Of a stretch of 64,000 nt of DNA, positions 29,611-37,965 are shown piece by piece (positions within the stretch are counted from its first letter, which is position 1; each line of letters starts with the position of its first letter). Below the pieces are notes generated by a model. That model saw only the letters and a list, made by a program, of their open reading frames with translations, was not told where the DNA came from and made no database searches. This stretch comes from Exiguobacterium sp. s193 (GTDB lineage: Bacteria > Bacillota > Bacilli > Exiguobacteriales > Exiguobacteriaceae), in assembly GCF_018618755.1 (NCBI RefSeq), contig NZ_JACSMR010000012.1, positions 44,871 through 108,870 of the forward strand. Direction: 5' to 3'. The translations under genes and the position numbers were made by a program.

Positions 29611-30258
29611 ATGAAACGACTCTTGACTTCACTCATACTCGGTACGGTGCTCGCCGGATGCAGCGATTCTTCAGCTGACCAACAAGCCGCATCAGTACCA
29701 CCTATCACGCACACCTCCGTCGCGCTCGAAAAAATGGACATTTATGTGCCGAACCCACAATTGCCGGACGACCGGGCGTTGACGAAACGGAATCAAACCG
29801 TTCGTGACGCTAAAGGTGAAGTGACGTTAAAACAGATCCAGCCCGGCAAACAGACTCACTCAATCGGACCGATCGAGATGACGATCGAGGAAGTAAAAGT
29901 TGTTCAGAACCGTCCGAGTTACGCGATGATCGATTTCTTTCACGGCTTCACCCATGAAGAATCGTTCGACATGGTGAAGACGCGCGTCACGCTTACGAAT
30001 ACGAGCAAGCAATCGGTCACGTTCAACCCGGTTGCACATGTGAAAATCAATCAGACGACAGAAAAAACAATTGATGATGACCTGTACCTCGAAGCATTGG
30101 CCGGGACATACGAGCCGTCGGAACAGCGAAGTGGCAACCTCGGTTTCATCACGGAACGTCCCGTTGAAACACTGGAGTTTTTGACGAGTGACGTCCTTGA
30201 TGCGCAGCAGCAGGTCATTAAAAAAGGTCAGCCTTTTACAGTGACGCTACACGATTAA
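29611..30258 (+). CDS. Lipoprotein with DUF4352-like domain, downstream of phoA
   Basis: The protein has 215 residues. Lipobox VLAGC (Cys about 17) predicts a lipid-anchored protein. The beta-rich domain has IGPIEMTIEEVKVVQNRPSY, then MVKTRVTLTNTSKQSVTFNP, the pattern of telomeric-repeat-like DUF4352 or DUF5068 lipoproteins. It lies 11 bases after phoA with AAGGAGG, so it is probably Pho-controlled as well. Role unknown. Confidence 0.8.
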   Translation: MKRLLTSLILGTVLAGCSDSSADQQAASVPPITHTSVALEKMDIYVPNPQLPDDRALTKRNQTVRDAKGEVTLKQIQPGKQTHSIGPIEMTIEEVKVVQNRPSYAMIDFFHGFTHEESFDMVKTRVTLTNTSKQSVTFNPVAHVKINQTTEKTIDDDLYLEALAGTYEPSEQRSGNLGFITERPVETLEFLTSDVLDAQQQVIKKGQPFTVTLHD

Positions 30259-30279
30259 ATCAACAGACAAGACAAAGAG

Positions 30280-30726
30280 CCACGTTCCGACTAGCGGAGC
30301 GTGGTAGGTGTAGACAAACTCTTGTGAAGCGTGAACAGGCTATAACGAGAGGCACTCTGTTCGCGCTTCCCTGTCTCGCCTCGTCTTCAAAGCGGCAATC
30401 GTCCGCGCCTCTACAGCAAAGCTGCAGGGTCGCGACCGATTGCTTTTCGCGGTTCTAAGCGATTCGAGACGGATTGCGCGCTAAACCGTCTGACATGACT
30501 AGATTTCTGTCACGGTATTACTTGCAAAGCGTCACATTTCGTTGACTCCTACGGGAAAAAGTGCGTTTTTAACGCACTTTCAGAGGCAGGCAAGACCCTG
30601 CTCGTTGTCCGTTAGGACCAAGGAGCAACGGCTTGCGCCTCACCCGAGGAAAGCTACGAAAAAAGACGCTTGATTTCCTGATAGCACGTTGTCTACAGCC
30701 TGCCACGCTCCGTCTGACGGAGCGTG
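30280..30726. repeat. Structured non-coding repeat, copy A, with terminator hairpins at both edges
   Basis: The 492 bases between the lipoprotein gene and the CoADR gene hold no gene. Ends CGGAGCGTGGTAGGTGTAGA (30295-30314, on to CAA at 30317) and 30689-30712 are imperfect terminal inverted repeats (about 22 of 24). Blocks 30361-30395 and 30527-30671 recur at 62503-62537 and 62581-62726 with only a few changes. Hairpins include AAAGTGCGTT/AACGCACTTT, GCAGG/CCTGC and a closing pair AAGCGTC/GACGCTT. Both edges carry hairpins of CCACGYTCCG/CGGAGCGTG. It could be a mobile-repeat relic or a structured RNA. Confidence 0.75.
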
Positions 30727-30750
30727 ATTCTTATTTATCCGGTTCCGGGC

Positions 30751-32415
30751 TTATTTCTTAGAAAAACATTGCTTCAGGTGCTGATAGTTCGTATTCCCGC
30801 CGGACAAGTTACAGACATCCGTAAACCCGAGATTTTTGAGCACGTTTTGCGCTGCATTGCCGGTGACGCCTTTATTACAATAGACGACGGTCGGGATGGA
30901 CGGATCGAGTTCCGCGGCCCGCGTCCGCAGTTCGCCGAGCGGGATATGAACCGCTCCGTCGACATGATTCTTCTCGAACTGTTTTTTCGACCGCGTATCG
31001 ATGATTTGAATCGTCTCTTCCGCCACTGTTTGCTCGATTAACGTTTCCGGTGTCACTAAACGGGCCGTCTTCTTAATCGCGTTATCGAGCGCCATCCCCG
31101 TATAGAGGACGGGATCTTTTGTCGTCGAAAACGGCGGTGCGTACGCAAGATCGAGGTGGAACAAGTCTTCCGCCTTCGCCTTGAAGGTGATTGCCGTCGC
31201 GAGGACATCAATCCGTTTATCGACGCCTTGCGGTCCGACGATTTGTGCGCCGAGGATCCGGCCCGTCGCTCGGTCGGCAATCGCTTTGATGACCATGTCC
31301 TTTCCGCCCATGTACTCGGGGCGATCCGGTTTAATGTTGTGTAAAATCTCGATATCGAATCCGGCAGCCAGGGCTTCTTTTTCCGTCAAGCCGGTCTGGG
31401 CGACCGTCAAATCGAATGCCTTGAAGATCCCCGTTCCGAGAATACCGCGGTGTGCCGCCTCTTCCCCTGTGATGACCATCCCAGCAATCCGGCCCATCTT
31501 GTTGGCTGTTGAACCGAGCGGACGATAGATGGCTTCACCCGTGATGACGGAAAAGCTCTCTGCGACGTCACCGACGGCATAAACGTCTTTCAGGTTCGTC
31601 TGCATCTGCGGATTGACGGCAATCGCTCCCGTCTGACCGAGCGTGACACCGATTTGTGTCGCCAATTCCGTATTCGGTTTGACACCGACCGAGAGGATGA
31701 CAAAATCCGTCGCAACCGTTTTACCGCTTGCGAGCTCGACTTGCCCGACTTTGTCTTCGCCTGTCAATGCCGTGACGGATTCATTTAACAACAGTCGGAC
31801 GCCTTTACTTTCGAGATGATCCGCGACACGTGATGCCATATCGAAATCAAGCGGCGGCATGACTTGCGGCAACCGTTCGACGAGCGTGACGGCAATGCCG
31901 CGGTACGTCAACTGTTCCGCCATCTCAAGTCCGATGAACCCCCCACCGACAATCGTGACCGACTTTGGATCGTGTTGCTCGATGTATGACCGGATCGCTC
32001 CAGCGTTTTGGACGTTGCGGACGGAAAAGACGTTTCGTTTGTCAACACCGGGGAATGGCGGGATGATGGTTGACGCGCCTGTCGCGAGGACAAGCGTATC
32101 GTACGTATCCTCAAACCGTTCGCCTGTTAAATGGTTCAAGACGGTTGCCGTCTTCGTCTGATGATTGATTGATTCAACTTCATGTCGGGTTTTGACGTCG
32201 ATGTTATACCGTTTTTTAAAGAACGCTGCGTCACGTGGTGTCAAGGTGTCGATATCTTCAATCTCACCGCCGACGAAATACGGAATCCCACATCCCGAGT
32301 ATGAAATGTCTTGATCGCGGTCATAAATCGTAATTTGTAATGATTCGTCATTCCGGCGGGCTTTCGCGCCGACTGATGTCCCGGCAGCAACTGAACCGAT
32401 TATGAGTAATTTCAT
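30751..32415 (-). CDS. CoA-disulfide reductase with C-terminal rhodanese domain
   Basis: The protein has 554 residues. The N-terminal FAD site is LLIIGSVAAGTSVGAKARR and the redox cysteine is in YSGCGIPYF (Cys 42), the single-cysteine signature of CoA-disulfide reductases. A rhodanese domain (about 455-554) has an intact loop VVYCNKGVTGNAA (Cys 513). It reduces CoA disulfides or persulfides with NAD(P)H. It follows arsB by 12 bases, so it is part of the ars transcript. GGGGGATT precedes ATG. The fusion suggests a role in thiol or persulfide handling during arsenic stress. Confidence 0.9.
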   Translation of the reverse strand: MKLLIIGSVAAGTSVGAKARRNDESLQITIYDRDQDISYSGCGIPYFVGGEIEDIDTLTPRDAAFFKKRYNIDVKTRHEVESINHQTKTATVLNHLTGERFEDTYDTLVLATGASTIIPPFPGVDKRNVFSVRNVQNAGAIRSYIEQHDPKSVTIVGGGFIGLEMAEQLTYRGIAVTLVERLPQVMPPLDFDMASRVADHLESKGVRLLLNESVTALTGEDKVGQVELASGKTVATDFVILSVGVKPNTELATQIGVTLGQTGAIAVNPQMQTNLKDVYAVGDVAESFSVITGEAIYRPLGSTANKMGRIAGMVITGEEAAHRGILGTGIFKAFDLTVAQTGLTEKEALAAGFDIEILHNIKPDRPEYMGGKDMVIKAIADRATGRILGAQIVGPQGVDKRIDVLATAITFKAKAEDLFHLDLAYAPPFSTTKDPVLYTGMALDNAIKKTARLVTPETLIEQTVAEETIQIIDTRSKKQFEKNHVDGAVHIPLGELRTRAAELDPSIPTVVYCNKGVTGNAAQNVLKNLGFTDVCNLSGGNTNYQHLKQCFSKK

Positions 32416-32427
32416 AGAAAATCCCCC

Positions 32428-33723
32428 TTAGTAAAGTAACAAGCTGATGTAAAGACCGAGTAAGGCAATCGCAAGCGTCGGAATCGTCAACACCGCTCCG
32501 ATTTTAACGTATTGCCCCCAGCCGATTTTAACACCCTTCGTCCGTAAGACGTGTAACCAGAGTAACGTCGCAAGACTCCCGATCGGTGTGATTTTCGGTC
32601 CGAGGTCGGAGCCGATGACGTTGGCATAAATCAGGGCTTCGCGAATCACACCGGTCGTCTGGCTGTGATCAATCGCCAAGGCATCAATCATCACGGTCGG
32701 CATGTTGTTCATGATTGATGACAAAATGGCAGCGAGGAAGCCCATGCCGAACGTCGCCGACGCAAGATTCGTCGCAAAACCGTCAATGATATCCGCGAGG
32801 ATTTGCGTCAAACCGGCATTTTGCAGACCATAAACGACGATGTACATTCCGAGCGAGAAGAAGACGATCGCCCACGGTGCACCGCCGATGACTTTTTTTG
32901 TTGGTACACCCGGTGAACGGCGTGCCATCAACAAGAAAAATAAGGCGATGACGCCGGCAACAAGACTGACTGGAATCCCGATGAGATCACTCGTAAAGTA
33001 ACCGACGACAAGCAACACGAGGACGAGCCATGATAGCTTGAACATTCGCTGATCTTTGATCGCCGTGCGCGGCGCGACAAGTTGCGTCACGTCATACGTC
33101 TTCGGGATACTTTTCCGGAAGTACAGATACAAGACAAGCAGACTGCCGATGACGGAAAAGACGTTGACGAACACCATCCGTGCCGCATAGTCCGTAAAGC
33201 CGATGTCAAAGAAGTCGGCCGAGACGATATTGACGAGGTTTGAGACGACAAACGGCAGACTTGCCGTATCGGCAATGAAGCCGGATGCAAACACGTACGC
33301 CAAAACGACATAGTCCGGTAATTTTAAGTAGCGGACGATGGCGAGGACGATCGGCGTCAAAATCAAAGCCGCTCCGTCATTCGCGAATAACGCTGACACG
33401 AGTGCCCCGAGCAATGTCAGATAGACAAACAGTTTGACCCCGCCGCCCCGGGCAATCCTGGCCATATGAAGTGCCGCCCATTCGAAGAAGCCGATTTCAT
33501 CCAAAATCAATGAGATGATGATCAGGGCGATGAAGGTAAACGTCGCGTTCCAGATGATCCCCCAAACGGTCGAGACATCGTCGAGATTGACGACGCCGGT
33601 CAGTAAGGCAATCAGTGCCATCCCCATCGCCGAGTAGCCGATGCCGAGGCCTTTTGGTTGTTTGATGATTAAAAATAACGTGATCAGGAAAATCCCGATC
33701 GCAAGCAGGTGTGTGCCGGTCAA
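32428..33723 (-). CDS. arsB: ArsB-type arsenite/anion exporter
   Basis: About 431 residues from TTG 33723 (AAGTGA before it; weak), or more if a GTG at 33732 or a TTG at 33777 is used; the start is uncertain because the long frame begins inside the operator. About eleven helices. [20 protein letters not shown] and [13 protein letters not shown] are typical of the ArsB/IT-superfamily. It should extrude arsenite or antimonite. It has its own promoter and operator just after arsR and is followed by the CoA-disulfide reductase gene. Confidence 0.85.
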   Translation of the reverse strand: MTGTHLLAIGIFLITLFLIIKQPKGLGIGYSAMGMALIALLTGVVNLDDVSTVWGIIWNATFTFIALIIISLILDEIGFFEWAALHMARIARGGGVKLFVYLTLLGALVSALFANDGAALILTPIVLAIVRYLKLPDYVVLAYVFASGFIADTASLPFVVSNLVNIVSADFFDIGFTDYAARMVFVNVFSVIGSLLVLYLYFRKSIPKTYDVTQLVAPRTAIKDQRMFKLSWLVLVLLVVGYFTSDLIGIPVSLVAGVIALFFLLMARRSPGVPTKKVIGGAPWAIVFFSLGMYIVVYGLQNAGLTQILADIIDGFATNLASATFGMGFLAAILSSIMNNMPTVMIDALAIDHSQTTGVIREALIYANVIGSDLGPKITPIGSLATLLWLHVLRTKGVKIGWGQYVKIGAVLTIPTLAIALLGLYISLLLY

Positions 33724-33770
33724 TGCATTCACTTCATTTCTATGAAAATTTTTAATTTCGTCAGCTTCAC

Positions 33771-33812
33771 ATAACAACTCTGTTATATAAAGGAGCTGTT
33801 TGCCGACCGCAA
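33771..33812 (-). promoter_or_regulatory. arsB promoter with ArsR-type operator
   Basis: Leftward TTGCGG (33812-33807), 17-base spacer, TATATA (33789-33784). The inverted repeat ATAACA-ACTC-TGTTAT (33771-33786) overlaps the -10 region. The same half-sites stand before arsR at 34197-34212, so one regulator probably controls both. Confidence 0.65.
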
Positions 33813-33826
33813 CATGAGATGTCCGG

Positions 33827-34135
33827 TCAGCAGATCTTTCCTTCCGTCAAAGGCGGTCGGTCGAGCGTTGCTAAAATCGTCACGAGCAACGCATAATGTG
33901 GATGGTTTGGATTGAGTCGGAAATGAATCCACTGCCGGTCGCGCCGTTCCAAGATGACGTGTGCTTGCCGTAACAATTTCAGGTGCCGGCTGATTGCCGG
34001 TTGCGAGATCGCATACAGATCGACGAAATCACAGACACAATGTTCACGCTCTTGCAGGCGATTCAACATATCAAGCCGGATTCCGTCACTCAGCAATTTT
34101 AAATAGACACTGACGGTTTCGACGTCTGTGTTCAA
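33827..34135 (-). CDS. arsR: ArsR-family metal(loid)-responsive repressor
   Basis: The protein has 102 residues, a winged helix. [11 protein letters not shown] carries the two cysteines (33 and 35) of the ELCVCDL-type arsenite site, and [20 protein letters not shown] is the recognition region. I start at TTG 34135 after AGGAGGTGA. It should repress arsB and itself and be released by As(III) or Sb(III). It lies about 100 bases upstream of arsB in the same direction but separated by the arsB promoter. Confidence 0.9.
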   Translation of the reverse strand: MNTDVETVSVYLKLLSDGIRLDMLNRLQEREHCVCDFVDLYAISQPAISRHLKLLRQAHVILERRDRQWIHFRLNPNHPHYALLVTILATLDRPPLTEGKIC

Positions 34136-34196
34136 TGGTCCTTCACCTCCTTCACTTTCCCAGCAAATACGTGCTCCAACATAACCAGTCTATTAT

Positions 34197-34212
34197 ATAA
34201 CCAACTTGTTAT
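34197..34212 (-). promoter_or_regulatory. ArsR-type operator upstream of arsR
   Basis: ATAAC-CAACTT-GTTAT inverted repeat, the same half-sites as before arsB. It lies about 60 bases before the arsR start codon. Confidence 0.55.
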
Positions 34213-34230
34213 TCAATGATTTTTAAAAAA

Positions 34231-34470
34231 TTATGGATTCTGCTTGAAGGATTTGAACGACGGTAGATTGACGACCAAAAAATAAAGCGCGAATGCAATC
34301 AAAAAGAATACGGTGAAGAACAACAATTTTTCATCACTTAAAAACAACGTCCGGTCGATGTGCAGATGCCCGGTTTTATCAATCGCGACCGGCATCGTCA
34401 CCAACGTCAAAAAAACACCGCCCATCAGGAAAAGTCCCAGTACGTTGAAATACCGTCGTGGTGTTTTCAT
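34231..34470 (-). CDS. Small membrane protein
   Basis: The protein has 79 residues with two helices (about 8-28 and 48-68) and a basic start MKTPRRYFNVLGLFLMGG. Its ATG overlaps the stop of the upstream acetyltransferase gene by four bases, so it is translated from the same message. I do not recognise it. Confidence 0.65.
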   Translation of the reverse strand: MKTPRRYFNVLGLFLMGGVFLTLVTMPVAIDKTGHLHIDRTLFLSDEKLLFFTVFFLIAFALYFLVVNLPSFKSFKQNP

Positions 34471-35015
34471 CGTTGCGCCGACCAGTCCGGACGTATCATC
34501 GAAAACAAATAGCCGTCGTGCGATTGTCCCCCTTGATAAAGATAGCCGCGTAACTTTCCTTCTTGAACGAATCCTTGTTTTTCGAGGAGACGGATTGACG
34601 CTACATTATCCGGGAAGGTGACGGCTCCGACACGGAATAAATCAAGTTCTTCAAACGCATACCGCAAAATTACCCGGACCGCTTCCGATGTATAACCTTT
34701 CCCCCAGTGCGACTTACTTAATTCGAAACCAATTTCTGTTTTCTTGCTGTATTCACTCAAGTGATTAAAGCCGATCGTCCCGATGAACGCTCCGGTTTCC
34801 TTGACGACCATCCCCCAACGGATGCCGCGTCTTGTTTTATACGTATCATCAAACGACTTGACGATCATGGTTCCTTGTTCGGCAGATGTCAACGGGTCCA
34901 TGCCGTAAAAACGTGTCACCGCCTCGTCCGATAAGATTTCAAATAAGGCTTCCGTATGGTCGTCCGTTACCTCGACGAGCTGTAATCGTTCCGTCTGTAA
35001 AACGGGAAAAGTCAT
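34467..35015 (-). CDS. GNAT-family acetyltransferase, RimJ/RimL type
   Basis: The protein has 182 residues from ATG 35015 (GGAGG 7 bases before; the ORF extends upstream without a site). TERLQLVEVTDDHTEALF is the usual start of RimJ-like enzymes, HWGKGYTSEAVRVIL is motif A, and NVASIRLLEKQGFVQEGKLR is motif B. Probably N-acetylates a protein or small molecule. It is first of a two-gene unit with the small membrane protein. Confidence 0.85.
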   Translation of the reverse strand: MTFPVLQTERLQLVEVTDDHTEALFEILSDEAVTRFYGMDPLTSAEQGTMIVKSFDDTYKTRRGIRWGMVVKETGAFIGTIGFNHLSEYSKKTEIGFELSKSHWGKGYTSEAVRVILRYAFEELDLFRVGAVTFPDNVASIRLLEKQGFVQEGKLRGYLYQGGQSHDGYLFSMIRPDWSAQR

Positions 35016-35205
35016 GTTCATTCCTCCAATTTTCATTTACTGTCCTTAAACGCATATTACGGCACTCTCACTCAAAATCCCTGCTTTTTCCACAAAAACA
35101 ATGTTAATTCCTAATAATGAAAGACGAATGGGTTTTGTTGTGTTATCCTATTTTTGGTCTTTAATTCCCATTTCACAGATTCAATAGTCTAGGAGGTAGA
35201 TGTGT

Positions 35206-35406
35206 TTGAATACAAAACTAGCATTCATCTTATGTCTCATACTTGTAGCTGGATTTCGCGTCATCCATCTGTTTGATTTGCCTTATTTGATGCAGCAACT
35301 CTATGGTGTGTTTTATATCTTCTCGACTGGCATTATCGTATTCACGATATGGAAACAAAAAAAGCGAAACGCGTCCAATCTTAAGGGCGACGATTTATCT
35401 ATGTAA
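35206..35406 (+). CDS. Small membrane protein upstream of the VanZ gene
   Basis: The protein has 66 residues from TTG 35206 (AGGAGG 9 bases before; the ATG at 35200 is too close to that site). Two helices (about 5-25 and 31-47) and a basic tail KQKKRNASNLKGDDL. It is 11 bases before the VanZ-like gene, so likely the same transcript. Function unknown. Confidence 0.6.
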   Translation: MNTKLAFILCLILVAGFRVIHLFDLPYLMQQLYGVFYIFSTGIIVFTIWKQKKRNASNLKGDDLSM

Positions 35407-35417
35407 AGGAGCATCAT

Positions 35418-36002
35418 ATGCCATCCATCTCATTCCCCGTTTTCACCCTGCTCGGACTACTCGGATTATTGATGTATACTGGATTTGATTTCAGAAGACA
35501 GGCATTTAATCACTTAGGCAAACGAAGTATCATGTACAGCTTTCTCGTGTACGCGATTGTCGTCGTCCACTTGACGATCGGTTTCATTTATTTCCCTCCG
35601 CAAGCAGGATCAATCGAAATTCAGTTGCGCCCTTTCCACTTTATTAACGATTGGATGATTGCAGGACAGCAAGGCAATTGGTTCTTTTGGAATTCAGTAA
35701 AGTTGACTGCTTATAACTTCCTTTTGTTCCTTCCGCTCGGCGTCTATCTTGTTGTCCTTTTCAAAATACGGTTCACAACAGGGTTGCTGCTCCTTTTCCT
35801 TGTGAGTTTTGTGATTGAGACGCTGCAATTTGTCTTCAGTTATGCCGGTCTGCTGTTCCGCCGTACCTTCAACGTCGATGATTTATTGCTGAATACACTC
35901 GGTGGCGTGCTTGGGATGCTCATCGCTTATAGCGTCATCCACTTCATGCTGACGAAATTCAACCAGTTCCCTAAGCAAACGGACAATACTAAGATTTCGT
36001 AA
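35418..36002 (+). CDS. VanZ-family membrane protein
   Basis: The protein has 194 residues, with five or six helices. NFLLFLPLGVYLVVLFK, SFVIETLQFVFSYAGLLF and FNVDDLLLNTLGGVLGM match the VanZ family, in which the N-x-x-L-F-x-P-L-G, I-E-x-x-Q and D-x-x-D-x-x-x-N-x-x-G blocks are conserved. Family members are linked to low-level glycopeptide resistance, but the biochemical role is unknown. Ends at a strong terminator. Confidence 0.85.
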   Translation: MPSISFPVFTLLGLLGLLMYTGFDFRRQAFNHLGKRSIMYSFLVYAIVVVHLTIGFIYFPPQAGSIEIQLRPFHFINDWMIAGQQGNWFFWNSVKLTAYNFLLFLPLGVYLVVLFKIRFTTGLLLLFLVSFVIETLQFVFSYAGLLFRRTFNVDDLLLNTLGGVLGMLIAYSVIHFMLTKFNQFPKQTDNTKIS

Positions 36003-36004
36003 CC

Positions 36005-36063
36005 CATACAAAAACGACGGATGCCTTTCGCTGTAACAGCGTCGCATCCGTCGTTTTTGTATG
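36005..36063. terminator. Strong bidirectional terminator
   Basis: Perfect 20-base arms 36005-36024 and 36044-36063 (CATACAAAAACGACGGATGC and complement), with an additional CGCTG/CAGCG pairing in the loop. It separates the VanZ gene and the leftward chemotaxis receptor. Confidence 0.85.
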
Positions 36064-36091
36064 ATCTTATATTTCACGATCCAAAATCGAT

Positions 36092-37798
36092 TCAAACTTG
36101 AAACCGATTGGATAGCCCTTTTAAATCCTCTGCCATCGTCGCAAGCGACTGCGAGGCCGATGAAATTTCCTGCATCGATGCCATCTGTTCTTCCGTCGAA
36201 GCGGAAATGTTTTCCGTTCCGGCGGCAGCACTTTCCGTGACACTCTGGATGTCACGCATGACGGCTGCAATCTGTTCGCTGCCTGCTGCCATTTCCTGAA
36301 CGGCACCGGATACTTCTTCGACTTGACCGGTTACGTCAACGATTGAACGTTCGATTTCCTTGAACGACTCACTCGCTGCTGCAACGACTTGAATGCCACC
36401 CGTCATCTCACCCGATACTTTCTCCATTGAGACGACGGAATGTTCCGTCTCGCGCTGGATGACTTGAATCAATCCCTCGATTTGTTTCGCCGCAAGTGCC
36501 GACTGCTCAGCAAGCGTCTTGACTTCCGCTGCGACGACGGCGAACCCACGTCCCTGTTCACCGGCCCGTGCCGCTTCGATTGCTGCATTTAAGGCAAGCA
36601 GGTTCGTCTGTGCGGCGATGCCTGTTATCGATGCCGTAATCTGACCGATTTCTTTTGAGCGACCGCCGAGTCCGACGATGACCTGTCCGAGTTCTGTGAC
36701 ATCTGTATTGATCTGTTCCATTTGCCGCCCGAGCTGACCGACGACGTGATTGCCCTGTTCGACTTTTTCCATCGCGCCACCCGTCACGTCAGACATCTGT
36801 TGGGCGTTACTGGCAACTTGTCGGATGCCTGATGTTAACTCGGTGACTGTCCGTGACGCACGTGAAACTTGATTCAACTGTTGCGTCGACCCGCTCGCGA
36901 TTTCTTCCATCGTCACGGCGACGAGTTCCGTCGCTTTTGTTGTCGCTTCCGCGTTTGCACTCAGTTCGTCCGATGCTTTTGCGACGTGATTTGACGTTCC
37001 TGTCATTTCGACGATGACATGATGCAACTGTTCTGTCATCGCATTAAACGATTCTGTCAGTTGACCCAGTTCATCTTTCGAGACGTAATCCCCACGCACC
37101 GTCAAATCGCCGTCACCCGACTGTTCCATCCACCCCTGAAGAGAACGGATTGGTCGTGTGATTAAGCGAATGATGTAAATCGCAAGAATCGCGAATAGAA
37201 GCAACGATCCGATGAAAATTACCCCCATTAAGTAAAAGGCTGTCTGTTTCTCTGCCTGATTCTCCTCATTGATCGTCTTCGCCTGATTCGTCATTGATTT
37301 CATTAAGCTCGCTGCCGATTCGGCGACTTGGTCACGAACCTGTTCGAGACCACCAGAATATGTCTGATACGCTTCTTCCTTATTACCTTCAACGGCCAGA
37401 CTCTGAATCGTACTGAGTCCGTTATCGTAGGCGATGACGTAATCATTTAATTCTTCCAGCTGTTTTGCTTCACGCGGTCCGATGTTTGCCGTCCGTTCGA
37501 ATTTATCGACCGATGTCCGGATTTGCGCTTGCCGTTGGTCGATTTGGTTTTCCAACTCCTCGAGCCGCGCCGGATCTTTCGTCAACATCATCTCGGCAAG
37601 AAATGAATCGAGTGCCCGGGTATCAATCCGGATTTGTCCGACCTCCTGGACCGGGATCAGGTTCTCTTCATACATCGCTTCCGATGCATTTGCCATCTGG
37701 TTCAAGAAGTAGATGCTTGCACCTGCAATCAAGACCATCGCAACGATCGCTGTCGCAATCAATACTTGAATCTTTTTTCGTACTGTTAAATTTTTCAT
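36092..37798 (-). CDS. Methyl-accepting chemotaxis protein
   Basis: The protein has 568 residues. TM1 (about 10-30), an extracellular four-helix-bundle sensor (about 35-185), TM2 (about 190-212), HAMP (about 213-265) and a long coiled signalling domain with the hairpin tip [20 protein letters not shown]. The ligand is unknown. A sigma-D-type promoter lies before it, as expected for motility genes. GAGGGGGAAA precedes ATG. Single-gene transcript. Confidence 0.92.
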   Translation of the reverse strand: MKNLTVRKKIQVLIATAIVAMVLIAGASIYFLNQMANASEAMYEENLIPVQEVGQIRIDTRALDSFLAEMMLTKDPARLEELENQIDQRQAQIRTSVDKFERTANIGPREAKQLEELNDYVIAYDNGLSTIQSLAVEGNKEEAYQTYSGGLEQVRDQVAESAASLMKSMTNQAKTINEENQAEKQTAFYLMGVIFIGSLLLFAILAIYIIRLITRPIRSLQGWMEQSGDGDLTVRGDYVSKDELGQLTESFNAMTEQLHHVIVEMTGTSNHVAKASDELSANAEATTKATELVAVTMEEIASGSTQQLNQVSRASRTVTELTSGIRQVASNAQQMSDVTGGAMEKVEQGNHVVGQLGRQMEQINTDVTELGQVIVGLGGRSKEIGQITASITGIAAQTNLLALNAAIEAARAGEQGRGFAVVAAEVKTLAEQSALAAKQIEGLIQVIQRETEHSVVSMEKVSGEMTGGIQVVAAASESFKEIERSIVDVTGQVEEVSGAVQEMAAGSEQIAAVMRDIQSVTESAAAGTENISASTEEQMASMQEISSASQSLATMAEDLKGLSNRFQV

Positions 37799-37820
37799 TC
37801 TTTTTCCCCCTCACCTTTCT

Positions 37821-37847
37821 ATATCGGTAAAATGAGGAAATGTTTGA
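37821..37847 (-). promoter_or_regulatory. Sigma-D type promoter of the chemotaxis receptor gene
   Basis: Leftward CAAA, 15 bases, CCGATAT (37827-37821), against the consensus TAAA-N15-GCCGATAT. It starts about 25 bases before the start codon. Confidence 0.65.
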
Positions 37848-37899
37848 CTCCTTTTGTCGAAATGATTTTGCGCGTGATGTGTTCTCATGGATGCGCCGA

Positions 37900-37930
37900 T
37901 TACGACTTTTGCCTGTGCGTTCGGTATAAT
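37900..37930 (+). promoter_or_regulatory. Possible promoter of the C45-type hydrolase gene
   Basis: Perfect -10 TATAAT (37925-37930), with a weak TTACGA (37900-37905) at a 19-base spacing. About 36 bases before ATG 37966. Confidence 0.4.
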
Positions 37931-37965
37931 CAACAGTACGAGAGAAGCAGAAAGGATGAGTCGTC

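Noticed and set aside
30280..30750. IS element or MITE with transposase
   Set aside because: No transposase frame and no clear target duplication of fixed length; terminal repeats are imperfect. Kept as a repeat of open nature.
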